Below are positions 25,101 to 33,097 of a DNA stretch of 37,129 nucleotides, one piece after another (position 1 is the first letter of the stretch; every line of letters begins with the position of its first letter). The position numbers were made by a program, and so were the translations under genes. Location: the NCBI GenBank assembly GCA_030065055.1, contig JASJDS010000037.1, forward strand, positions 1 to 37,129, in the 5' to 3' direction. The stretch is from Calothrix sp. MO_192.B10 (lineage in GTDB: Bacteria; Cyanobacteriota; Cyanobacteriia; Cyanobacteriales; Nostocaceae). Under the pieces are notes generated by a model. The model was given only the letters and a program-made list of their open reading frames with translations. It had not been told where the DNA came from and ran no database searches.

Positions 25101-25365
25101 CCTTGCTATAAAAATCTTTCCCTTCCTGCACCAATTGAATTGGAGATACTGATGTCTGTAAAACTAACTTGGAAGGAATATTTTGAGCAACAACTGGTAA
25201 AAATCCTATTATAGTAAATAATACAGTGAATAGTAATAGGTAATAAGCAATATTTTTTCTTATCTTTCTCCTATCAAATCTGGAAATAAAAGAGTCAAGA
25301 CTAAATTTTTTCAAATTTAGAAAGGATTGTATTCTACGGAAAAATGAACGCCATTTTCTTGCCAT
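22147..25365 (-). CDS. TPR-CHAT peptidase with N-terminal export signal
   Basis: A 1072-residue protein. A basic N-terminal stretch (1-38) leads to one hydrophobic segment (40-59, ending FLPVVAQN), so the rest is probably periplasmic. Tetratricopeptide-like repeats follow (about 75-660; e.g. GKDFYSKGNYNEAIKKLQEA, LSLAYQQLGIWDKAE). The C-terminal CHAT domain (about 800-1072) carries the caspase-type dyad His933 (IHLATHGQF) and Cys980 (LSACQTATGD), and ends with RSWAPFILVGNWR, a typical CHAT ending. The ATG at 25365 overlaps the tpsB 3' end by 49 bp in another frame. A TTG at 25317, next to the tpsB stop, is an alternative that would shorten the odd long N-region. It is the third gene of the tpsA-tpsB unit. 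Substrate unknown; the exoprotein or DUF928 protein are candidates. Confidence 0.88.
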   Translation of the reverse strand: MARKWRSFFRRIQSFLNLKKFSLDSFISRFDRRKIRKNIAYYLLLFTVLFTIIGFLPVVAQNIPSKLVLQTSVSPIQLVQEGKDFYSKGNYNEAIKKLQEAKSVFRARGDKLNLSMTLSNLSLAYQQLGIWDKAEYEITESIKLLHQNDDKSTKEELNLFAQAKLVQGQLEQAKGNPAGALSAWNKATTIFTKLGDNTGINRSRVYESLALQELGLYREAYNKLIPQIKPYHKLITLIKELENQPDSNDKAITFRAFGNILRIVGNTDRLTVNGKKIDYLKQSQQYLQASLKISQNLNSYQDIAEAFLSLGNTARAAYKRAQNTYELTPITGEKKTAEEKIKDALKCYKKLIYEDSAPPVQKNKVVYLQDEADRILCKELFPNGHRYSLIQQRQKIQAELNNLSLLIDYEEWVKRIQDKKYKDISSTRWEIPSTEWEKPLMKTQIENLPSLQYRIENLLSNRAKVYAQINLAKSLMKLSNMREKTSLVYHKVGKLEDNRLLSFYNIEQILYKAAEQAKKLKDKRAQSNALGYLGRYLYEISEQLPNNEKLTKNKLLQDSYNRTKQAILLAEEIDEKGQNFTKVKYTKDLVYQWEWQLGRVLRKQGRLNKNPQKMQQAIAAYEAAIDNLESVRNDLTSFNNLDLKFSFRDTIEPIFRELVDLLLPYDPNTEVRESNSSTQESLQQIGETQEALQKAQKVIEDLQVAELENFLRCRLTNTQSVPIYQIIDEENSNTAVLYSIILENRLEVILKLPKNLAPKKQFIRYTTLVSKNDVENTAKSFLNEIKQGLSAQEKGCKLYQWLLKQADENELKNRNIKTLVFVLDGALRNIPIAALYDGKNYIVKNYSIALSPGIQLTKQQPLKKEKFKVLAAGASNFKDPKIDDLSHVNKELKKIENALPKKQVNIIKGNFTTEDLQKQTNSQSFDVIHLATHGQFSSIPDQTFIHAYNRPFYLNEIKELLRSREENRPDAIKLLVLSACQTATGDTRAVLGIAGVSIEAGSGAAIASLLDVNDAYTSELMSHFYKELAKPGITKAKALRLAQEALLNQADESNEYKRPRSWAPFILVGNWR

Positions 25366-27278
25366 GTTCTTTTTTCTGAATCAATGTTTACTAAAGGAAT
25401 ACCCCAGTCAAGGCGAGCGCGAAAGTTACGCGATTGTATTAATTGCAATCCCAAACCAACTGACACTAAGGTGTTTATATCTAAGTCTTGCGTACTATCA
25501 CTATTCCAGCCTGTACCAAAATCTACAAATGGAATCAGTAGTATAGCTGTTTTGGATTTGCTCCAAACCGGATACCTGAATTCAATTGAGGCTATTACCC
25601 CGTTATCAGTTAACAAAGAATCTTGACGATAACCCCGGATACTACCAAAACCGCCAAAGCCTAGTTGTTCTGTAGGAAGGAGTGGTTCGTCTGCTAACTG
25701 TACATCGGTCAAAAATCTAAGTGTTGGGGTAGCTAGAGGATTATCAGTGTTTAACCCAAATAAGCGTAGCCACTGAAATTGTCCGCGCCAAGAGAAAAAT
25801 CGACTATCAGGTCCATCTTCGTTTATGGTGGAATTGAAAGCATCAATACCTAAACTGAACTCGGATCTAGCAGAAAGTATTTGCTGGCGGCTTTGTTGTA
25901 CCCATTCCTGAGCAAAACGAATTGCTGAAACTCTTGTACGTCCTTGATTATCTGCTCCTGATGATATAGGTTGGGAAATTCCTTGAATGGAAGTTTCATT
26001 TTCGTTCCTGGAAGCTGTTAAACTAAGGGCAAATTCTTGAGTTGGGGTTTGAAAAATTGGCTGTCGCAGGCTTAGTTGGTAGTAACGGGAATCAGAATCA
26101 AAATCAAATTCATTGAAAGGTTTTTCAATAATTGTGTTTGATGTAGTCCCATAGTTAAAGCTAAGAGTACCGTTACGTGGATTGAGGGGCAATGTATAAC
26201 CAATATCGAAACCGTCACTACCGTCTGTATTGGTGTAGTTAATACTCAACCCATCTCCAATTCCCAATAGGTTAGATTGCGTCAATCCAATACCTCGACG
26301 GAAGCTACCAACACTGGGGGAGCGTCCATTGTTCGTAAAAATCTGGCTACTCCATGTTGCTTCTTCTTCCACTTCTACTTCTAATATATTTGTACCGGGA
26401 CTTGTCCCTGCTCTGAGTTCAGCAGATATATTCTTAATCAAGGGATTTACTTGGAGTAACCGTAATGCATTAAGTAACTTTTCTTCATTTAGGGGTGTTG
26501 ATGTTCCTAAGCGCAAACGGGAGCGCACATATTCTTTACTTAGTCGCTTGGTATCCCCTACTTTGATATCTACAACACTTCCTTCGACAACTTTTATTGT
26601 AATTTCAGCAGCTTCTCTATCAAGGTCTTCTTCTGAAATAGGAATATAAGCTCCAGTCGTGATATATTTTTTTTCAATATATAGTTTATTAATTTCAGTA
26701 CGAGCGCGGAGTAGTTCAGCAAAAGAAAGGGGCTTGTTGATATATTTTTGGAGTTTCTCTTCTAATTTTTCGCAACTAAAAACAGTACTACCTTCAATTG
26801 TAAATTTTTTAACGATAATAGTATCGGAATTGGGTGCAGTTTCGCGTTCTTGCAATGGCTTGTTTGATAAAGCATTAATCTCGCATGATTTAGGGGATTT
26901 CTTAGAAGTTTCAGGCTTCTGTTGCGCTGGTACTGTTTCAGGGGGTTCATCCTGTGACTCGGAGGGAGGATTTATTTCTAAAGAAGGTTGACTTGGAGGT
27001 GCTTTAGGAATTGGAGAAGGTGATGGTTTAGGGGGTAGCGTTCGTGGTATTTGATTGTTCGGAAGATTTTGGACAAGTAGCTGCTTTTTTGAATTATTTA
27101 AAGGTAGTTCTTGAAATAATTCAGGAAGCGTCTCTACTGATTGGTCAACTGTCTGCGCTTGCGTAACTAATGGTGTCAGATTTAAGCCAATACTACTTAG
27201 ACTGCTAAATAGTATTAGCCTAACCCAATAAAATTTACACCCTTTGTTCTGTGGGTTTAATAGTGCTTGAAGATTCAT
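25317..27278 (-). CDS. Two-partner secretion outer-membrane transporter (ShlB/FhaC/HecB family)
   Basis: A TpsB of 653 residues from the ATG at 27278. That start overlaps the tpsA stop as ATGA, so translation is probably coupled. A signal peptide (about 18-42, ending TQAQ) and a long proline-rich linker (about 80-130: PKPSPSPIPKAPP) precede a POTRA region (about 150-300, IIVKKFTIEGSTVFS, TTGAYIPISEED, EITIKVVEG). A 16-strand barrel then follows, with the conserved GFGGFGSIRGYRQD loop, whose IRGY is the L6 motif that enters the pore. The C-terminus ends in Phe (VEYNPF), the usual barrel signature. It exports the adjacent TpsA across the outer membrane. The 3' end overlaps the TPR-CHAT gene. 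Confidence 0.93.
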   Translation of the reverse strand: MNLQALLNPQNKGCKFYWVRLILFSSLSSIGLNLTPLVTQAQTVDQSVETLPELFQELPLNNSKKQLLVQNLPNNQIPRTLPPKPSPSPIPKAPPSQPSLEINPPSESQDEPPETVPAQQKPETSKKSPKSCEINALSNKPLQERETAPNSDTIIVKKFTIEGSTVFSCEKLEEKLQKYINKPLSFAELLRARTEINKLYIEKKYITTGAYIPISEEDLDREAAEITIKVVEGSVVDIKVGDTKRLSKEYVRSRLRLGTSTPLNEEKLLNALRLLQVNPLIKNISAELRAGTSPGTNILEVEVEEEATWSSQIFTNNGRSPSVGSFRRGIGLTQSNLLGIGDGLSINYTNTDGSDGFDIGYTLPLNPRNGTLSFNYGTTSNTIIEKPFNEFDFDSDSRYYQLSLRQPIFQTPTQEFALSLTASRNENETSIQGISQPISSGADNQGRTRVSAIRFAQEWVQQSRQQILSARSEFSLGIDAFNSTINEDGPDSRFFSWRGQFQWLRLFGLNTDNPLATPTLRFLTDVQLADEPLLPTEQLGFGGFGSIRGYRQDSLLTDNGVIASIEFRYPVWSKSKTAILLIPFVDFGTGWNSDSTQDLDINTLVSVGLGLQLIQSRNFRARLDWGIPLVNIDSEKRTWQENGVHFSVEYNPF

Positions 27279-30200
27279 TGCTGACTGCTTCCAAAGACAC
27301 AAGATGTTGAGGTTGAAGTCGACGTATGTGCTGTCAGTCTTACTTTCCCATTAGGTAGCGCTACCCAACCTTGAGCTTCTTTAATTACTTGTGGTTTTGA
27401 TGCAGTATTTGAAGGAGTTGAGTTTGTAACAGTAGCAGAATTTTTCTCATTAGAATCTAGCGTTACCCAAGGGACTTGAGGAGTGTTGCTGTTAAGTACT
27501 TCACCAGGATTAGGGGGTAAGCCACCACGTCCAACATTGGTGAATTGACTTTTACCTACTGCACGGGTGGTTATTCCCTGAGTAGCTGGACAAACTTGAG
27601 GAATGTCACGAACTCGTGGCTGTTGTGGTATTTGAGGTGGAACATCTCCCTGCTCACCTCTAACTACACCATCTTGACCTTGCAAAGCATCTGCTGAAAA
27701 ATCGCTTTCAGGAGTGCGAACCTGATTAAAATCCCGAAAACCAAAAATTCGACCACTTGCACTTTCAGCATTGACTTCCCCCCCTTGTCCTTTTTCAGCT
27801 GTGGCAACAACATCGCTGTTCTCGGAAATGTAACCTAAAATAATACCGCCTACTTTGGAAAATGTTATATCCCCACCATCGGCATCACCAAAAGCTGTAG
27901 AACTAATTTCAGTAGCATTATTGGGGTCTCCATTGTTACGCATAACGATTGAACCCGCGACTTCTATGTTGATGTCGCCACCTTTGTTAAATTCGGTTGA
28001 AGCATTGAGGCGAGCTTGATTACTTAAAAATATAGAGCCAGCATTTATATTCAAATCACCAGAAAAACCTGAGCTAAAGCTACTGACTGAAACTTCCCCA
28101 CTATTTTTTACATCTAAAGTATCTGCAAATATCTCTATGTTTCCAGCATTACCAGATGCTCTAGAATCCGAAAATATGCCGCTGCGTGCTTCCCCATTAG
28201 CTGAAACACCATCTATTTGCACTAGTTGAGCTTTATTTTCTGGAGTATTAACTTTTACAGTTCCTCCTTGACCTCCACCTACAGTTGCTGCTCCAACCCT
28301 TGAACCACTAAGAATATTGAGTTCATTTGTTTTAATGATTAAGTCTCCACCTTGCCCAGAACGAAAGGTATCAGCGGAAAATACGGCTCCGTCCTTTAGG
28401 GTTATTTGACCTGCATCAACAATTAAGTTACCTGCATTACCGGAACCTATGGTAGCAGTTGCCAACCCCGCTAAGTTCTGCAATTCTATGGATTCTGTAG
28501 CAGTTACCTTTAACACTCCCCCATCTCCTTCCCTAAAAAGAGAAGCTGTAGCGGCTCCAGATCCATTTGTAATTGTTAATCGCTTGGTAGTAATGGTTAA
28601 ATTTCCTGCTTTGCCACTACCCAAAGTAGATGCTGTTAGGCCTACGCTAGTTGAAGCTGCTTCCCTCACATTTTCTTCAGTAGGACTTGGGTTAAATGAT
28701 GTAGATTTGTTGCCTTTAATTGTGACAGACTCTGCGGCATTTATGGTCAGATTTCCTCCATTGCCATTGCTGTCTAGACGAGTATCGGTGCCTATTCCGG
28801 TCGTTTTAGGTGTGCCAGATTGGTTGTATTCAATATGCAATTTATTAGTATCAATAGTTATATTTCCGGCATTACCAGTACCAGAAGTTTGGGCACGCAA
28901 TCTGCCACCATTACTTAATTCCAATGTATCAGAGGCATTAACTGATATGTTGCCTCCTTTCTTTACTGCATCTGTTGCATCTGTAATAGAAGTTCTTACC
29001 TGACCATCATCAGTCAGAAAAATTGACTTAGCAGCAAGATTTATGTCGCCTCCTCTAGAAGAAAAGATTTGAGAACCAAAGTCCTGAATCTTGATCCCTA
29101 CATTCTTACTATTTTCATTACCAGCAGTGCCATTTAGGACTATTTTCCCTGTCCCATTAGTCCGCACTACTCCACGATTAAAAACGTTATTATTAGAACC
29201 ACCTGTAGTATTATCACCCCCTCTGCCGAACAAGTTTATCTCGCCATTTATGGAACTAACTTGAGAATTGCCTTGAATTAGTATTCCATGATTATCATCA
29301 GTCCCATTTCCACCAGTACCATTTAGGACTATTTTTCCTGTCCCAGCAGTACTCACTAAGCCACCTTCGCTTAAAAAAACGCCTATGTTGTTTTTGCCAG
29401 TTCCACCACCTTTCCCTATTAAGGTGATATTTCCATTTACTGAAGTAACGCTGCCTTGATTTTCTGAAGCACCTTTGCCTTCTTTCTCACCAATCCAAAT
29501 ACCGTAGTGATTGTTACCAATTCCTCTACCAGTCCCTGTCAATGAAATATCGCCATTTTCTGAGGTAATCTTGGCTTTCAAACCCAAAAGAGCTATTCCT
29601 TGATTCCCATTTTTTTCTGCTCTTTCTTCACCCTTACCTCCAGTCCCTGTCATAGTAATATTTCCTGTATTGGAAATTACTTGACTTTCATTACCCGTAA
29701 TTGAAATACCGTCATTTCCAGGATAATCTTCAGAAATACTGTTACCTGTTGTTGCTTCAGTAGTACCTGTCATCTCAATCGACCCTGTCCCAGTCGATTG
29801 CACTAAACTGCCTGTAATAATGTAAATTCCATGATTGAGATTTCCATTACTTGAAGCACCCTTACCTATGAAGCTAATATTTCCATTTTCGGAAATCACT
29901 TTTGAGCCATTAGCAATTAATATCCCATGATTTTCACAATTTCCAATACAGTTTCCAGTACCACTTGTGCCATCTAGAGTAATATTACCTGTCCCATCAG
30001 TCTTTACTAAGCCGCTTCCATCCAACAAAATACCAATGTTGTTTTTACCAGTTCCACCACCTTTCCCTATTAAGGTGATATTTCCATTTGTTGAAGTAAC
30101 TTCGCCACCGTTACCCCTGCCAATCCAAATACCGTAGTGATTGTCACCACTTCCCCTACCAGTCCCTGTCAACAAAATATTGCCATTTTCTGAAGTCACT

Positions 30201-32185
30201 TTGGAGTTGGGATCTAAAACAACTATTCCCTGATTCCCATCTGTTTTTCCTCCATCTTTTGTACTTCCAGTCCCTGTCATGGTAATATCCCCTGTAGCGG
30301 ATTTGACTATGCCACCACCCGCAATTGAAATGCCGTCATTTCCGAATACATTGTTACTTGTTTCTGCTTCGGTAGTACCCGTCATCTCAATTGCCCCTGT
30401 TCCAGTCGATTCCACCCAACCGACATTCCAAATAGCAATGCCATGATTGGCATCTCCATCACTCAAAGCACCCTTGCCTATGAAGGTAATCTTTCCGTTT
30501 TCGGTTTTGACTTGGACTCTCTTGTCTGGATCACCAATGTTTTCTGGTGGATTACCAATAGATATCCCGTGATTTCTACATTCACCAGCATCACACTTTC
30601 CCTTACCACTTGTGCCAGTTAGGGTAATATTACCTGTGCCAGTAGTTTCTATCCCAGATTCTCTCTCTACATTAATGCCTTTACCGTTAATGCCACCATC
30701 TCTTCCTACCCCTGTAAGTTCAATATTGCCCCCTGCTGCATTAATCCTACCACCGTTGGTAAGATTTACTCCAGACGTATAAAGAGGATTAGCATCACTA
30801 CCTTTACCACTCCCTACGAAATTACCACCGTTTGTATTAATTTCAGCATTCTTAATAACAAGAGCGCCTGCTCCACTATTATCTTTATCAGCTAGGAGTG
30901 TAATGTTTCCTCCATTGCTAGTAATATTTGCATTGACATTAATATTATTGTTAGCTTCAGCTGTCAGTCCTACTCCATTAGCAGTAATATCAACTTCAGC
31001 ATCAAAGGTAATGTCATTGGTAGCTTGCAAGATAACATTGGCTGTCGCAGCATTAATAGTGTCATTGCTAATGGTATTATTTATACCAGAGTCGGTAAAT
31101 TCGTTATTGGCTGCCAACTCAGATGGATTATTCCCACCTCCTACAATCGTGATATTGGTTGGATCTAACAGCAGAGTCCCCAAATCCCCATTAATAGTAC
31201 CCAAGTCAACATTACCCCGGAAAATCAGGTTCTCCTTCCCCGACACCTCCGCAAATCCACCATTACCAAACAGACTACCCCCACGGGCACTAATGTTGCC
31301 ATAAAAACCAGTAATTTCATCACCCCAAACAATCACCCGACCCCCATCACCACTCGTCAGTGCATCAGCATTAATACTGACACCAGAGGCAACAAAAGTA
31401 CGTTTAGCATTGGGAACCTCCCCCTTACCTTGAAAGTCCCCACCAATCAATACATTCCCACCACCCATATCACCTGAAACATCAATCCGGGCATTATCAA
31501 CTAAACCAACCCGTGACCCTAAAACCTGAACTGTCCCACCAGGAGCTATCAATTGACCACTGGTAGTAACAGTATTCCCCACCAAAGCTAACTTTTTTCC
31601 CTGTCCTACCTTGAGATTCCCGGCATTGTTAATATTCCCTCCTTGCTGGGTTCCATATTGCAAACCAACAGGAACAGCCATAGTTAGTAGGGGTTTAGAC
31701 CCAGGGTTATTAGCACCATAAAGGATTCTATCTTCAAAGGTTACCCCTTTACCCGTACTCGCAACAAACGAACCCCTTATATCCAATTGAGCATTCTGTC
31801 CAAAAATAATCCCGTTGGGATTGAGTAAGTAAAGATTCGCATTACCCAAAACCCCAAGAGTTCCCAAAATGTTAGAAGCATTACTCCCCGTTACCCGACT
31901 GAGAATATTTTCAATCCCAGCCGGATTCGCGAAATCAACCCTTCGTCCTTCCCCAACATTAAAATTCTTGAAACTGTGGAATAAATTAGAACCTCGAATC
32001 GCACCACCATCAATCCGATTAGTGTTGGAATTAACAGGTGTGACTACAGAACTTTCTTTCCCCAGAGTCTTGTCTGGTGTAACTTGAGCTATAGTTGTAT
32101 TTCCAAAATACATGAATAGCCCAGATGTTATCAAAGGAACTGATAACCACAGCTTTTGGTTCAAAAATTGCCAATTTGCATCCAT
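27275..32185 (-). CDS. Filamentous-haemagglutinin-type exoprotein (TpsA)
   Basis: A 1636-residue secreted protein. A signal peptide (about 10-34, ending TTIAQ) is followed by the TPS secretion domain (35-160) with the NPNGI motif (LYLLNPNGIIFGQNA), FANPAGI and a conserved RGSF. These features direct export through TpsB. Residues 160-500 continue the beta-helix of the cyanobacterial type (APGGTVQVLG, GGRVIVWGD, SGKENL). Residues 516-1012 are long-period repeats of about 215 residues with NGNITLxGTG and NHGI motifs and two close Cys pairs (KCDAGEC, NCIGNC). The rest (1040-1520) is more beta-helix (SGNAGNITI, GSGKAGNLTI). The tail has a conserved QGWVALPNGKVRL segment and a near-terminal Cys. 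No catalytic or adhesion-specific domain is recognisable; a surface or released fibre is likely. Confidence 0.92.
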   Translation of the reverse strand: MDANWQFLNQKLWLSVPLITSGLFMYFGNTTIAQVTPDKTLGKESSVVTPVNSNTNRIDGGAIRGSNLFHSFKNFNVGEGRRVDFANPAGIENILSRVTGSNASNILGTLGVLGNANLYLLNPNGIIFGQNAQLDIRGSFVASTGKGVTFEDRILYGANNPGSKPLLTMAVPVGLQYGTQQGGNINNAGNLKVGQGKKLALVGNTVTTSGQLIAPGGTVQVLGSRVGLVDNARIDVSGDMGGGNVLIGGDFQGKGEVPNAKRTFVASGVSINADALTSGDGGRVIVWGDEITGFYGNISARGGSLFGNGGFAEVSGKENLIFRGNVDLGTINGDLGTLLLDPTNITIVGGGNNPSELAANNEFTDSGINNTISNDTINAATANVILQATNDITFDAEVDITANGVGLTAEANNNINVNANITSNGGNITLLADKDNSGAGALVIKNAEINTNGGNFVGSGKGSDANPLYTSGVNLTNGGRINAAGGNIELTGVGRDGGINGKGINVERESGIETTGTGNITLTGTSGKGKCDAGECRNHGISIGNPPENIGDPDKRVQVKTENGKITFIGKGALSDGDANHGIAIWNVGWVESTGTGAIEMTGTTEAETSNNVFGNDGISIAGGGIVKSATGDITMTGTGSTKDGGKTDGNQGIVVLDPNSKVTSENGNILLTGTGRGSGDNHYGIWIGRGNGGEVTSTNGNITLIGKGGGTGKNNIGILLDGSGLVKTDGTGNITLDGTSGTGNCIGNCENHGILIANGSKVISENGNISFIGKGASSNGNLNHGIYIITGSLVQSTGTGSIEMTGTTEATTGNSISEDYPGNDGISITGNESQVISNTGNITMTGTGGKGEERAEKNGNQGIALLGLKAKITSENGDISLTGTGRGIGNNHYGIWIGEKEGKGASENQGSVTSVNGNITLIGKGGGTGKNNIGVFLSEGGLVSTAGTGKIVLNGTGGNGTDDNHGILIQGNSQVSSINGEINLFGRGGDNTTGGSNNNVFNRGVVRTNGTGKIVLNGTAGNENSKNVGIKIQDFGSQIFSSRGGDINLAAKSIFLTDDGQVRTSITDATDAVKKGGNISVNASDTLELSNGGRLRAQTSGTGNAGNITIDTNKLHIEYNQSGTPKTTGIGTDTRLDSNGNGGNLTINAAESVTIKGNKSTSFNPSPTEENVREAASTSVGLTASTLGSGKAGNLTITTKRLTITNGSGAATASLFREGDGGVLKVTATESIELQNLAGLATATIGSGNAGNLIVDAGQITLKDGAVFSADTFRSGQGGDLIIKTNELNILSGSRVGAATVGGGQGGTVKVNTPENKAQLVQIDGVSANGEARSGIFSDSRASGNAGNIEIFADTLDVKNSGEVSVSSFSSGFSGDLNINAGSIFLSNQARLNASTEFNKGGDINIEVAGSIVMRNNGDPNNATEISSTAFGDADGGDITFSKVGGIILGYISENSDVVATAEKGQGGEVNAESASGRIFGFRDFNQVRTPESDFSADALQGQDGVVRGEQGDVPPQIPQQPRVRDIPQVCPATQGITTRAVGKSQFTNVGRGGLPPNPGEVLNSNTPQVPWVTLDSNEKNSATVTNSTPSNTASKPQVIKEAQGWVALPNGKVRLTAHTSTSTSTSCVFGSSQQ
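29345..30640 (-). repeat. Two 645-650 bp in-gene repeats in tpsA (about 215-residue period)
   Basis: Residues 516-730 (30640-29996) and 731-947 (29995-29345) share the same ordered sub-blocks: GTGNITL-GTSG plus a Cys pair; ENGxIxFIGKGA plus NHGI; STGTGxIEMTGTTEA plus GNDGISI; TGxITMTGTG plus GNQGI; TSENGxILLTGTGRG plus NHYGIWIG; and NGNITLIGKGGGTGKNNIG. A third, shortened copy starts at residue 948 and lacks the Cys pair. Confidence 0.85.
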
Positions 32186-32828
32186 AGTAAATTAGCCCCA
32201 GAACTTATGTATGGAATTGGAGAGTAGTTTGGAAGTGATGAACTGAGTAAAACTTTCTATACTCGCTATTCAGAAAAAATACAGGGTAAAATTTTTATTG
32301 ATTATTTTCTTCCATTTTTCTTAATTTTTGGCAATCTTAGTTGAGATATAGGATTTTTCAATTGAATGAAATACATTTTTATAACAAATCGCATTCTTGG
32401 TTGCCATAATTCTACTTTGCTTCCAATGCGCTGCACCTTCTTGCAAAAATGCTTCACTGCTGTAAATTCCAGCACTATGGACTCACGCATATTTCTATGA
32501 CCGAGAATCAGAGTGCGTAAGCCCCTAAATTCAATTTATTTATGGGGATAAGCCCGTCGGACAATTCATTGTCGTATACTTCGGGCTTGCTGAAAAAGTC
32601 TTTTGGCGAGGGTAGGGAACAGGGAACGGGGAACAGGGAACAGTTTCATCCCCATTTTTTTCTATTCTTTTTACCAAAAAAAATTATAAATGCAAGGTTT
32701 TTTAGCCTGATGCCCCTATTTTCTTACACTTTTGATTTCGATAAGAGCCTGAAACCACTACAATATAAGAGTTTTACAGTTCTTCAGCAGACCCTACTTA
32801 AAAAAAATAGCAAATGCTGTTAATCTTT

Positions 32829-32880
32829 TACCTAACCCTCTTATGTCACTCTGGTACCTAACCCTCTTATGTCACTCTGG
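32829..32880 (+). repeat. Two exact 26 bp tandem copies
   Basis: A unit starting TACCTAACCCTC and ending GTCACTCTGG occurs twice without a gap. Exact identity suggests a recent duplication. Confidence 0.95.
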
Positions 32881-32897
32881 GGAGAAAAAAAATAAAT

Positions 32898-32997
32898 GTA
32901 GGTTGGGTTGTAGCTTGCTTCCACGAAGTGGTACGGAGTGAAACCCAACAATACCAAAGTCTTTGGTTGTTGGGTTGCGTTCCTTAACCCAACCTAC
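32898..32997. repeat. MITE-like hairpin element (GTAGGTTGGGTT ends)
   Basis: The ends GTAGGTTGGGTT (32898-32909) and AACCCAACCTAC (32986-32997) are perfect 12 bp inverted repeats. Inside lies a nested hairpin, AACCCAACAA (32942-32951) with TTGTTGGGTT (32967-32976) and an inner CCAAAG/CTTTGG. Elements with the GTAGGTTGGGTT motif are widely scattered in cyanobacterial genomes, as far as I recall. At 100 bp it has no coding capacity. Confidence 0.7.
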
Positions 32998-33097
32998 GCC
33001 TAAATTAATAAAAGTTGGTAAAAACAAGGGTTTTGTATTTTTATAAGCGCGAAAGTGATTAAAGGGGGCTAATTACTTTGTAAATTAGGATAGAATT

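Larger units (their letters stand above)
32186..33097. other. Repeat-rich intergenic region
   Basis: A 900 bp gap between the tpsA start and the next gene. It holds 4 x GGGAACA/G heptamers (32615-32642), two exact 26 bp copies (32829-32880) and a hairpin element (32898-32997). I find no supported gene; the small ORFs here have no family resemblance. The tpsA promoter should lie in 32186-32300. Near 32560-32600 an AGCCCG/CGGGCT pair with TTGCTGAAAAAGTC may be a trace of an insertion sequence end. Confidence 0.55.

Noticed and set aside
28449-29003. 184-codon plus-strand ORF antisense to tpsA
   Set aside because: Low-complexity complement of the glycine-rich beta-helix repeats, with no domain resemblance.
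30903-31304. 133-codon plus-strand ORF antisense to tpsA
   Set aside because: Its hydrophobic appearance is the complement of Asn/Gly/Ala-rich codons in tpsA.
32302-32490. Short minus-strand ORF upstream of tpsA
   Set aside because: No family resemblance and no ribosome-binding site; probably chance in AT-rich DNA.
32829-32880. Possible CRISPR repeat pair
   Set aside because: The two 26 bp copies are directly adjacent with no spacer and no cas genes are near.
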